Shown piece after piece: positions 6,857 to 12,811 of a stretch of 12,811 bases of DNA. Position numbers and translations under genes: made by a program. The stretch covers positions 20,647 through 33,457 of the forward strand of contig JALTOP010000453.1 of NCBI GenBank assembly GCA_027000105.1, read 5' to 3'. The stretch's first letter is position 1. Each line of letters opens with the position of its first letter. A model generated the notes under the pieces. It was not told where the DNA came from. It worked only from the letters and a program-made list of their open reading frames with translations, and did not search any database. This DNA comes from Planctomycetaceae bacterium (GTDB lineage: Bacteria > Planctomycetota > Planctomycetia > Planctomycetales > Planctomycetaceae).

Positions 6857-8311
6857 TTAACTCAAAATTTCTTTAATCGGATTATGATCTTCCACGCCGG
6901 TCAACCGGAAGTTGAGCCCGTTTGCCTTGAAGGTTAGACGAGTGTGGTCAATGCCGAGTGTGTGTAAAATTGTCGCTTGAATATCATGCACGTGAGCCGG
7001 GTTTTCGATCGGATGAAACCCGAGTTCATCGGTCGCCCCGTGTGTCAGCCCCGGTTTGATCCCCGCGCCGGAAAACCACATGGAGAACGCCTGTGGATGA
7101 TGGTCTCTGCCCATGCTGCGTCCCAAAGCGGCACTCGCTTCAACCATCGGCGTACGACCGAATTCGCCGCCCCAGACAATGAGTGTATCATCGAGCAACC
7201 CGCGCTGTTTCATATCGTGAATGAGCGCAGCGGTCGCCTGATCCGTCAACTTGCATTGATTTTTCACGCCTCCTTCCACATTGCTGTGATGATCCCAACC
7301 GGCATGATACACCTGAATGAATCGCACACCCCGCTCGGCCAACCGTCGTGCAAGCAAACAGTTGTTCGCGAACGCAGCAGCAGGTTTTTTGAGATCGGCC
7401 CCGTAAGCCTCGAGTGTGGCTTTCGATTCCTGCGAAAACTCCATCAATTCCGGAGCCCGGGCCTGCATCCGAAACGCCATTTCGTACGCATCGATGCGTG
7501 TTTTGATTTCGGGGTCGTTCAGTTGAGCGTACTGAATCTGGTTCATCGAACGGATCAGATCGAGTGATTCCCGCTGAGCGCGCCTGTCGATCCCTTTCGG
7601 ATTGGAAACATGCAAAATCGGATCACCCTGCCCGCGAAACGGGACTCCCTGATGTTGTGAAGGCAAAAAACCGGCCGACCACATTCCCGAACCGCCACTC
7701 AAACTGCCACCACTTTTCAACACGACAAACGTGGGCAAATCATCCGCTTCATTCCCCAATCCGTAACTGAGCCAGGATCCCATGCTCGGGCGTCCGGGAA
7801 TTCCAAAACCGGTATTGATAAACAGTTGAGCGGGCGAGTGATTGAACAAATCGGTATGTACCGAACGGACCAGCGTGATGTCATCCGCTACTTTCGCCAG
7901 GTGCGGGAGCGTTTCGGAAAGTTCCAGTCCCGATTCCCCATGTTTGGCGAACTTGAAGCGCGGCCCGAGCACGGCGGCATCCGGCTGGATGAACGCATAC
8001 CGCTGCCCTTTGATAACCGAAGGCGGTATCGGTTTCCCTTCCAGTTCTTTCAGTTTCGGTTTGTTATCGAACAACTCCAGTTGACTCGGCGCACCGGCCA
8101 TGAACAGATAAATAACCCGCTTCGCCTTGCCTGCGAAATGAGGGACGCCCGGCAAACCTCCGTGCCGAGATGCCTGAGCCGTTTTCCCTGAACCGAGGGC
8201 CCCCGCCATCAACGAAGCCAACGCAATTTTGCCCAGTCCGACTCCACAATCCCGAAACAGATGCCGCCGGGTTCGCAGCGATAGCAGATCATTTTGTATC
8301 ACGTTCATCAT
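6857..8311 (-). CDS. DUF1501 protein, Tat-exported, alkaline-phosphatase-like fold (copy 2)
   Basis: Second DUF1501 paralogue, 484 residues, expected in the periplasm and folded before export. A twin-arginine signal (TRRHLFRD, residues 14-21, then a hydrophobic stretch to about 40) leads into the family core: AGAPSQLELFD (72-82), GRPSMGSWLSYGLG (173-186), GWDHHSN (338-344), WGGEFGRTP (380-388), GRDHHP (401-406) and HVHDIQATILHTLG (440-453). It aligns along its whole length with the copy at 2267-3679, including the matching C-terminal ends (KSILS and KEILS), but keeps the more usual GRTP loop. The Shine-Dalgarno at 8320-8315 lies 3 bases before ATG 8311 and 6 before ATG 8308, so the second Met may be the real start. 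It precedes the DUF1553 gene by only 6 bases. Confidence 0.93.
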   Translation of the reverse strand: MMNVIQNDLLSLRTRRHLFRDCGVGLGKIALASLMAGALGSGKTAQASRHGGLPGVPHFAGKAKRVIYLFMAGAPSQLELFDNKPKLKELEGKPIPPSVIKGQRYAFIQPDAAVLGPRFKFAKHGESGLELSETLPHLAKVADDITLVRSVHTDLFNHSPAQLFINTGFGIPGRPSMGSWLSYGLGNEADDLPTFVVLKSGGSLSGGSGMWSAGFLPSQHQGVPFRGQGDPILHVSNPKGIDRRAQRESLDLIRSMNQIQYAQLNDPEIKTRIDAYEMAFRMQARAPELMEFSQESKATLEAYGADLKKPAAAFANNCLLARRLAERGVRFIQVYHAGWDHHSNVEGGVKNQCKLTDQATAALIHDMKQRGLLDDTLIVWGGEFGRTPMVEASAALGRSMGRDHHPQAFSMWFSGAGIKPGLTHGATDELGFHPIENPAHVHDIQATILHTLGIDHTRLTFKANGLNFRLTGVEDHNPIKEILS

Positions 8312-8314
8312 AAT

Positions 8315-8320
8315 CCCCTA
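8315..8320 (-). promoter_or_regulatory. Ribosome binding site of the upstream DUF1501 gene
   Basis: TAGGGG on the minus strand is the clearest Shine-Dalgarno in the window. Its spacing (3 bases to ATG 8311, 6 to ATG 8308) favours the second ATG. A lone TTGACA at 8352-8347 on the same strand has no matching -10, so an internal promoter in this 97-base gap is not supported. Confidence 0.45.
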
Positions 8321-8385
8321 ACTGCAGGACGCTTTGCAACGCACCATGTCAATCGCTTTCAATCGTTCAAATCCGTCGCCCCGAA

Positions 8386-8403
8386 GGTGCGTCACGACGC
8401 ACC
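8386..8403. repeat. Perfect 8-bp dyad between the SGNH and DUF1501 genes
   Basis: ggtgcgtcacgacgcacc is a perfect inverted repeat (8-bp arms, 2-base centre; about 7 pairs with a 4-base loop as RNA). It starts five bases past the SGNH stop codon. No T tract follows on the minus strand, so it looks like an intercistronic processing, stabilising or REP-like palindrome rather than an intrinsic terminator. Confidence 0.6.
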
Positions 8404-8408
8404 CTGCT

Positions 8409-9524
8409 TTACGCCTTGAGCAATTTTCGTAGTGCAGGCTCAAAGACTTTGACATGACGATAAAAACCGAGGTCGGACGGATGTGAGCCATCGGTGGTGT
8501 CGTCGCGGTCTTCGCCGAGCAAGGTATCCCCTTTGATGTAGGCCATTTTTTTGAAGCCCGCTTTCAGCAGATTCTGGTACGCTTTCTGGAACTCGGCCCG
8601 ACTGGTTGCGTGTCGTTTTTGGCGACTCAGCAGAAAAGGCGCGTTCGGATATGTGCGGTCTTCGACCATCAGAATCGGAGTTTCCGGATGGGCCTTTCGA
8701 AGTTGTTTGACAAACGGTTCAGTCCGCTCGGCAACTTCTTTAGCAACCATGTTCGGCAAGCAGTCGAGAATATAAACGGCTGGATCCAGTTCACACAGAA
8801 AATCCCCCACCTCTTTTTCCAGCTTGCCGTTGCCGGAAAAACCGAGATTGATAATCGGCCTGTTCAACCGACGCCCCAAAATCGCAGGATGAGGCATCCC
8901 CGGGCGAGAGGCACACGCCCCATGTGTAATCGATGTCCCGTAAAAAACGAGCGGCTTCTCTTTACGCGGTTCCAGCGGTTCAAAAGAACAACCGGCTGGC
9001 ACGCCGATTTTCAGAAACTCGGTGCCGTTATAGAGAGGAAGATAAACCGTATACGTCCTCTCCCCCGGAATGATGCCGGAAATGATGGCCGTTTTCATTT
9101 CCTGCCTGTTCGGTTTGACCACTGCGAGCCAGCGTGTGTTTCCCTTGTCGTCTTCCGCATACAAATCCAACCCGGAAACACCGGTCGCAGGCATGTGAGG
9201 CATCGCCAAACCAGGCGAAGTCACTTTGTAATGTGCATGGATCGAAGTGGAATCGGTGCGAAAACGAACGAGCATTCCTGCACTGTGCCGCGAGAGATTC
9301 CAGACGGCTGAGCGAACTTTCCCCTTGGCGCGAGCAGGCAGACGGTCGAAGTATTTTTCGGTATCGTCCCAACCGCGGCCTTCTACGCCCCAGTCTCTGA
9401 CATCGTGCCAGGCAATATCGCCTCTGGCAACATTCGCTTTTACCGATTGCGAACCGGCAGAAAGAAAAGCTCCGCCTGCCACAGCAGACGCCGAATACGT
9501 GAGAAAACTTCTACGAGAATACAT
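8409..9524 (-). CDS. SGNH/GDSL hydrolase (carbohydrate-esterase type), Tat-exported
   Basis: Predicted exported ester hydrolase. I chose ATG 9524 because it places the Tat motif (YSRRSFLTY) at the very N-terminus and has GAAGGA about 10 bases upstream; the frame also allows ATG 9560, twelve codons earlier. With numbering from 9560, an N-terminal beta domain carries the GLDLY hallmark (130-134, the GxDLY-type domain often fused to such esterases). The SGNH blocks follow: GTSITHG with nucleophile Ser210, NLGFSGNG (238-245), the oxyanion-hole Asn270 in LPNM, and DGSHPSDLGF with Asp357 and His360. The catalytic set is therefore complete. Relatives remove acyl groups from sugars, so deacetylation of a polysaccharide is a plausible but unproven role. 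It is the probable first gene of the operon, 97 bases before the DUF1501 gene. Confidence 0.88.
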   Translation of the reverse strand: MYSRRSFLTYSASAVAGGAFLSAGSQSVKANVARGDIAWHDVRDWGVEGRGWDDTEKYFDRLPARAKGKVRSAVWNLSRHSAGMLVRFRTDSTSIHAHYKVTSPGLAMPHMPATGVSGLDLYAEDDKGNTRWLAVVKPNRQEMKTAIISGIIPGERTYTVYLPLYNGTEFLKIGVPAGCSFEPLEPRKEKPLVFYGTSITHGACASRPGMPHPAILGRRLNRPIINLGFSGNGKLEKEVGDFLCELDPAVYILDCLPNMVAKEVAERTEPFVKQLRKAHPETPILMVEDRTYPNAPFLLSRQKRHATSRAEFQKAYQNLLKAGFKKMAYIKGDTLLGEDRDDTTDGSHPSDLGFYRHVKVFEPALRKLLKA

Positions 9525-9616
9525 CGCCTTGCGTTCCTTCGTTGCGTTGGGCAAAATCATTGCTCAAACAGGAAAACGGATCACCCATGCGACGGATCTA
9601 CAGGCGGGAGGCCGAT

Positions 9617-9640
9617 TCCTTCCCGTTCTTGCGGAAAGGA
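9617..9640 (-). promoter_or_regulatory. Strong hairpin in the 5' leader of the SGNH-DUF1501 operon
   Basis: Read on the minus strand, TCCTTTCCG pairs with CGGGAAGGA across a CAAGAA loop: nine pairs with one G-U. The plus-strand version would have an A-C mismatch, so the structure suits minus-strand RNA. It lies between the candidate promoter and the start codon, about 90 bases before ATG 9524. No T tract follows, and it matches no riboswitch class I recognise. Confidence 0.4.
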
Positions 9641-9684
9641 TAGCTCAATAAGGCAGGCTGCCACGAGATCTTCGCGACAGAACA

Positions 9685-9713
9685 ATTGTATCCAAAAACA
9701 TCAGAGAACTCAA
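9685..9713 (-). promoter_or_regulatory. Candidate sigma70-type promoter of the SGNH-DUF1501-DUF1553-DUF1501 operon
   Basis: On the minus strand TTGAGT (9713-9708) and TACAAT (9690-9685) are separated by exactly 17 bases: four of six and five of six consensus positions. Transcription would start near 9678 and give a leader of about 150 bases that contains the hairpin at 9640-9617. Confidence 0.45.
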
Positions 9714-10016
9714 ATGAAATTTGCGGAGATGGCCCAAATGGAACGCCGCAAATGGTGCGCTTTGCCTGTTCCGATTCGGAAACAGTTTGACGCCGTTGTC
9801 AATGCGCCTGCTGGCAATTTGCATTCTGCTTCCAGTTCCTTCTGTCTGGTTTTAAGCTTGCAATCCATTGCATCACTTCCTGAAATAACGTTACCCTTGT
9901 GCACGAACGATAACATCATCCCGCAAAACACGTTACAGCTACAAGATTAACTCGGGACAGCCAAAGTATCCTTGTGCCCGCCGGTTGATGCGGTCGCTGA
10001 TGGCATGTCTGAAACC
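9714..10016. other. Divergent intergenic region, no convincing gene
   Basis: This stretch separates the minus-strand esterase operon from the plus-strand glycosyltransferase. A 52-codon minus-strand frame starts at ATG 9868, seven bases after AGGAAG, and stops at 9710; it begins MDCKLKTRQKELEAECKL, has no recognisable domain, and is best left as a doubtful small ORF. Plus-strand frames overlapping it look no better. An imperfect palindrome TGCAATCCATTGCA lies at 9859-9872 and a TAACGTTA palindrome at 9886-9893; either could be an operator or chance. Confidence 0.3.
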
Positions 10017-10046
10017 TTGGTCTTTTAATCAATAAGTGAATATACA
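10017..10046 (+). promoter_or_regulatory. Candidate promoter of the membrane glycosyltransferase gene
   Basis: TTGGTC (10017-10022) and TATACA (10041-10046) with an 18-base AT-rich spacer. A start near 10053 would give a leader of about 50 bases to ATG 10104. Confidence 0.4.
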
Positions 10047-10103
10047 TGCTGTATCGATGTCCGTTTTCCTTTCCAGAACATATCAATCCAGAACCTGTCA
10101 ATA

Positions 10104-12374
10104 ATGAAACGATTTCTCCCGCTAGTGGCTTGCCTGTGGTTGGTCGCATTTTATCTCTTTTTTTATTCGCAGGAATTACCGAACGCACAAAAAAAGGAAA
10201 ACGGACAGCAGCCAACCCGTTGGGATGTCTGGAAAGAGGTTGACTATTTCCTGCTGGAAAATATCGCCCCGGTTCGCGATGAAAAAGCTCCCCCCTCCGG
10301 CTGGAAATATCTGCCTGAAAGAACCGGTTTTCTGCTTGTTGCTCTTTCCGTCTATTGGGTTGCGTATTGTCTGGGAAGCGGTTTGTTTCATCTGATGCGT
10401 GGAAAGATCAAGCTGATCGGTCGGCTCGAATGGCACGCGCTTTCATTGGCGGTGGGGCTATCCGGAGTTTCCCTGATTACACTTGGTCTCGGTCTGCTTG
10501 GCTTGTTGAATCGCTTTGCTTTTCTGGTCACTTATGCCGGGATCATCCTGTTTTGGGCGATCATGCACGCTAAAGATGCGGGGAGTTTTCGGGCGTGGAT
10601 CGGACGGATCAATTCGTCGTTTCTGCTGATGTATCACAAGGTATCGAATGCGCAATTGCCACTCAGTTCACCCCGAATTTGGGGCTCGGCGATTCTGCTC
10701 CCCTTTCTGGTAGCGATCTTTCTGGGGGCCATGCTGCCTTCGATCGATTTCGATGTCAAGGAGTACCATTTTGGTGGCCCGAAAGAATTTTATCAGGCGG
10801 GCGAGATTCATTTTCTGCCTCACAATGTTTACACCAGCTTTCCATTTCTGACTGAAATGCTGACACTGACCGGCATGGTTCTTTATGGAGATTGGTACTG
10901 GGGGGCAGTTGCAGGCAAGGCAATCCTCGCAGGGTTTGCACCGCTCACTGCCTGGTTCGTTTTTCTTTTTATCCGGCGAAGATGGGGAGAGACCGCCGGT
11001 TGGCTCGGCGCGATTATTCATCTGACAATCCCGTGGACCTATCGAATTTCAGTGATCGCCTACACCGAAGGGGGACTCTCTTTTTATTTGGCTGCAACAC
11101 TCCTGGCGAGCGCGGTGACGATCGATCTGCTCGACAAAAGGAAAGCAACGGGTGCCTGCCTGTTGTGCACCGGTTTTCTGGCAGGTAGTGCAGCCGCGTG
11201 CAAATATCCCGGATTGGTTTCAGTCACGATCCCGATTTCGTTTTTCATCCTGGGCTATTATCTGCGTTCCGTGTTCAAAAAAGAACGCACCTGGAAAGAT
11301 GTCGGCGTCGCAGCGGCGCTGTTCATTCCGGGAACGCTTCTCAGCTTCGGCCCCTGGCTGGCCAAAAACATGTACGAAACGGGCAATCCGGTCTATCCAC
11401 TGCTTTATTCGGTTTTTGGCGGAATCGACTGGGATGACCAGCTTGACGCAAAATGGAAAGCTGCCCATAGTCCGGATCATCATCACCTTTCCAATCTATG
11501 GACAAGCCTGATTGATGTCACCAGTATCAACGATTGGCAATCGCCTTTGGTTTTCGGTTTCAGTGTGATCGCGATGGGGATTTATCTCCGCAGGAACAGA
11601 ACGATATTCTGGCTATCGCTTTATCTGGCGTGGCTGTTTTTGTCGTGGTGGACATTGACGCATCGTATTGATCGTTTCTGGGTGCCGATGTTGCCTGCCG
11701 CATCGATACTGGCGGGTGTTGGAGCGGGCTGGCTGCTCAGCAAAATGAAAGGATATTTTGCGATTCCGCTTCTGATTCCGATTATCTTCAACCTGGCCTT
11801 TATCACAACAGAATTATGTGGTTACAACGCCTATTTGATTCGCCTCAACGATGCCAAAAGAATCACCGCGAACATCACCTCGCCGGAAGTCGTTTACTTG
11901 AACCGATACACGATCTCGCGACCCGGGCGGGTTCTTTGTGTTGGAGAAGCCGAACTGTTCGATGCGGAATTTGAATATGATTACAACACCGTGTTCGATT
12001 ACTCGCTGTTCGCTTATTGGATCGGTCAGCCCGACCCAGATTTACCGGAAGGCGAATGGAAAAATCGTTCCGCCAAAGAAATTCGCGAGAAGCTTTCGTC
12101 GAGAAACATCAGCACCATTCTGGTCAACTGGCAGGAAATTCTTCGTTACCGCACCAGTTACAAATACACCGATTTCGTCACACCGAAGCGGTTTCAGTAC
12201 CTACAAGACGAAAAGATTATTGGCCAACCGCTTGAACGAACGCCGTTTTATCGGGAAGCGAAAACTCTTTCCGATCAGCAACGAACCGAAATCGAAAACT
12301 GGGCGCCCGAGCTGTTGATAGAAATCGATGGCAAACCCTACTTCATCACCACACAGATTTTCCCCGTGTTGTAA
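10104..12374 (+). CDS. Polytopic GT-C-like membrane glycosyltransferase
   Basis: Integral membrane protein of 756 residues, probably using a polyprenyl-linked sugar donor and acting on the outer face of the inner membrane; donor and acceptor cannot be named. Hydrophobic segments include about 5-21, 75-95, 111-133, 139-154, 192-212, 265-290, 320-343, 370-390, 400-418, 480-494, 500-517, 525-545 and 551-570. The acidic loop SIDFDVKEYHFGGPKEFY (213-230) after the 192-212 helix looks like the GT-C catalytic Asp loop; AACKYPG (365-371) and THRIDRFWVPMLPA (519-532) also recall ArnT/PMT-type proteins. Four helices precede the Asp loop, where ArnT has one. Residues from about 585 form a soluble C-terminal domain ending at FPVL. 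No Shine-Dalgarno precedes the start. The gene is monocistronic and diverges from the esterase operon; its stop is followed closely by a transposase remnant. It could also be an uncharacterised membrane protein of similar topology. Confidence 0.75.
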   Translation: MKRFLPLVACLWLVAFYLFFYSQELPNAQKKENGQQPTRWDVWKEVDYFLLENIAPVRDEKAPPSGWKYLPERTGFLLVALSVYWVAYCLGSGLFHLMRGKIKLIGRLEWHALSLAVGLSGVSLITLGLGLLGLLNRFAFLVTYAGIILFWAIMHAKDAGSFRAWIGRINSSFLLMYHKVSNAQLPLSSPRIWGSAILLPFLVAIFLGAMLPSIDFDVKEYHFGGPKEFYQAGEIHFLPHNVYTSFPFLTEMLTLTGMVLYGDWYWGAVAGKAILAGFAPLTAWFVFLFIRRRWGETAGWLGAIIHLTIPWTYRISVIAYTEGGLSFYLAATLLASAVTIDLLDKRKATGACLLCTGFLAGSAAACKYPGLVSVTIPISFFILGYYLRSVFKKERTWKDVGVAAALFIPGTLLSFGPWLAKNMYETGNPVYPLLYSVFGGIDWDDQLDAKWKAAHSPDHHHLSNLWTSLIDVTSINDWQSPLVFGFSVIAMGIYLRRNRTIFWLSLYLAWLFLSWWTLTHRIDRFWVPMLPAASILAGVGAGWLLSKMKGYFAIPLLIPIIFNLAFITTELCGYNAYLIRLNDAKRITANITSPEVVYLNRYTISRPGRVLCVGEAELFDAEFEYDYNTVFDYSLFAYWIGQPDPDLPEGEWKNRSAKEIREKLSSRNISTILVNWQEILRYRTSYKYTDFVTPKRFQYLQDEKIIGQPLERTPFYREAKTLSDQQRTEIENWAPELLIEIDGKPYFITTQIFPVL

Positions 12375-12383
12375 AAAGCCCCT

Positions 12384-12484
12384 GTGAAAAAGCGAGCCGG
12401 GTCCGCCATGAGAAAACTTTTAACCATCCTCAACGTGATGATCAAGGAAGGAAAAAATGGAACGAAAATGAAATCGTCACTTGA
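12384..12484 (+). pseudogene. C-terminal remnant of an IS110-family transposase, frameshifted
   Basis: The frame from 12384 reads VKKRAGSAMRKLLTILNVMI and then KEGK. The RKLLTILN-x-MI-x-x-G string is the hallmark C-terminal end of IS110/IS116/IS902 transposases. After KEGK the frame goes off-family, but a shifted frame from TGG at 12458 gives WNENEIVT followed by TGA at 12482-12484, which fits the expected family ending. One base has therefore probably been lost near the A run at 12452-12457. Only about 34 codons remain of a protein normally over 300 residues, so it is a dead fragment. It begins a few bases after the glycosyltransferase stop and shares its frame. Confidence 0.55.
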
Positions 12485-12502
12485 TTTTCAAGACAGTCGC
12501 TT

Positions 12503-12520
12503 AATAGCTCAAATAGCTCA
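12503..12520. repeat. Perfect 9-bp tandem repeat between the two IS fragments
   Basis: aatagctca occurs at 12503-12511 and again at 12512-12520. It sits in the 115-base spacer (12485-12599) between the IS110 remnant and the IS66 end. The spacer also holds a cacatga (12519-12525)/tcatgtg (12542-12548) inverted repeat and no credible gene. Confidence 0.5.
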
Positions 12521-12599
12521 CATGAACGGAGCAGATCTTCCTCATGTGTCATGCTCATAGTTCAAGTGCAATTGTATGTGATATCATAGAATAAAGAAG

Positions 12600-12811
12600 G
12601 TAACCGTTCACACCCCGGGGAGGAGTGACGGGGGTGGTTGATTGGCGAAGGTTTTCGTCAGGGAATCGGTCAGATACTCGAAGACATTGCGTTTTTGCTG
12701 TCGGCAGGTTTCAATGATCGTCAACATCGTCTCCACAAAACGACTCCCCTTTTCGCTTTGGGAACCGAACGACAGTTTTCGCCAAATGACCGCATGACGC
12801 AGCGCCCGTTC
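12600..12811 (-). mobile_element. Right end of an IS66-family insertion sequence (partial)
   Basis: The element enters from the right edge. Its likely tip is GTAACCGTTCACACCCC starting at 12600; IS66-family termini usually begin with GTAA. The transposase stop lies only eight bases inside this tip, a compact arrangement. The family makes 8-bp target duplications, so taaagaag (12592-12599) is the expected copy on this side, but the other end lies outside the window and cannot be compared. Confidence 0.6.
12608..12811 (-). CDS. IS66-family transposase, C-terminal 67 residues (5' end outside window)
   Basis: The frame is open from the right edge to TGA at 12610-12608. It reads ERALRHAVIWRKLSFG, then SRFVETMLTIIETCRQQKRN, and ends PPSLLPGV. 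The RHAVIWRK(L)SFG-x-QS segment and the SRFVE-x-x-LT-x-x-(T/E)CRQQ-RN-x-x-(F)EYLT segment are diagnostic of the C-terminal end of the large IS66 transposase (TnpC), a DDE enzyme acting on the element ends. No frameshift is seen in this part. Whether the whole gene is intact cannot be judged here. Confidence 0.85.
   Translation of the reverse strand, partial: ERALRHAVIWRKLSFGSQSEKGSRFVETMLTIIETCRQQKRNVFEYLTDSLTKTFANQPPPSLLPGV

Noticed and set aside
8347..8352. Consensus TTGACA before the DUF1501 gene as an internal promoter
   Set aside because: No acceptable -10 hexamer is found 16-19 bases downstream.
8610..9311. 233-codon plus-strand frame opposite the SGNH hydrolase
   Set aside because: The opposite strand carries a complete catalytic set and Tat signal; the antisense product is compositionally odd and has no motif.
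9405..9950. 181-codon plus-strand frame spanning the esterase start and intergenic region
   Set aside because: Half of it is antisense to the esterase, the rest has no recognisable domain, and no ribosome site supports its start.
9561..10103. Possible riboswitch or structured non-coding RNA in the divergent region
   Set aside because: Apart from the leader hairpin no conserved core of a known riboswitch or RNA class could be recognised.
12442..12558. 38-codon minus-strand frame beginning MSMTHEEDLLRSCELFELLS
   Set aside because: It runs antisense through the IS110 remnant and spacer, has no ribosome site, and any likeness to a known N-terminus is too weak to use.
1..12811. CRISPR arrays, tRNA or rRNA genes, phage genes or toxin-antitoxin pairs
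   Set aside because: None was seen: no regularly spaced repeats, no cloverleaf or rRNA-like tracts, and no matching protein motifs.

Overview
The window is typical of a planctomycete (Planctomycetota) genome of moderate G+C. The main reason is the central block of DUF1501 and PSCyt1/DUF1549/LamG/DUF1553 genes, families that are strongly expanded in that phylum. No rRNA, tRNA, CRISPR array or complete mobile element is visible. All identifications come from reading motifs and domain order by eye; no database search was run.

Layout, left to right. (1) 1-245, minus strand: the start of what may be a secreted protein gene that runs off the left edge. A signal-peptide-like stretch and a downstream frame with an MPP motif are separated by one apparent frameshift. 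(2) 408-1856, minus: a POT/PTR2-family proton-coupled peptide transporter whose motifs read like the animal PepT group. (3) 1857-2266: intergenic, with a candidate promoter, short tandem repeats and a hairpin. (4) 2267-9524, minus: a probable four-gene export operon. In transcription order it holds a Tat-exported SGNH/GDSL esterase, a Tat-exported DUF1501 protein, a Sec-exported 1039-residue PSCyt1-DUF1549-LamG-DUF1553 protein, and a second DUF1501 paralogue with a Tat signal. A good sigma70-like promoter lies ahead of the esterase, with a strong hairpin in the leader. (5) 9525-10103: a divergent intergenic region. (6) 10104-12374, plus: a large polytopic GT-C-like membrane glycosyltransferase. 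(7) 12375-12811: a mobile-element scar, made of the frameshifted C-terminal end of an IS110-family transposase a few bases after the glycosyltransferase stop, followed by the right end of an IS66-family element that leaves the window.

How the genes may work together: the operon encodes four exported proteins that together offer an esterase, two alkaline-phosphatase-fold proteins, a haem-type cytochrome domain and a LamG carbohydrate-binding-type domain. A periplasmic or cell-surface role in handling a decorated polysaccharide is a reasonable inference, but the DUF1501/DUF1553 families have no settled biochemical function. The peptide transporter and the glycosyltransferase are separate transcription units and need not be connected to this role.
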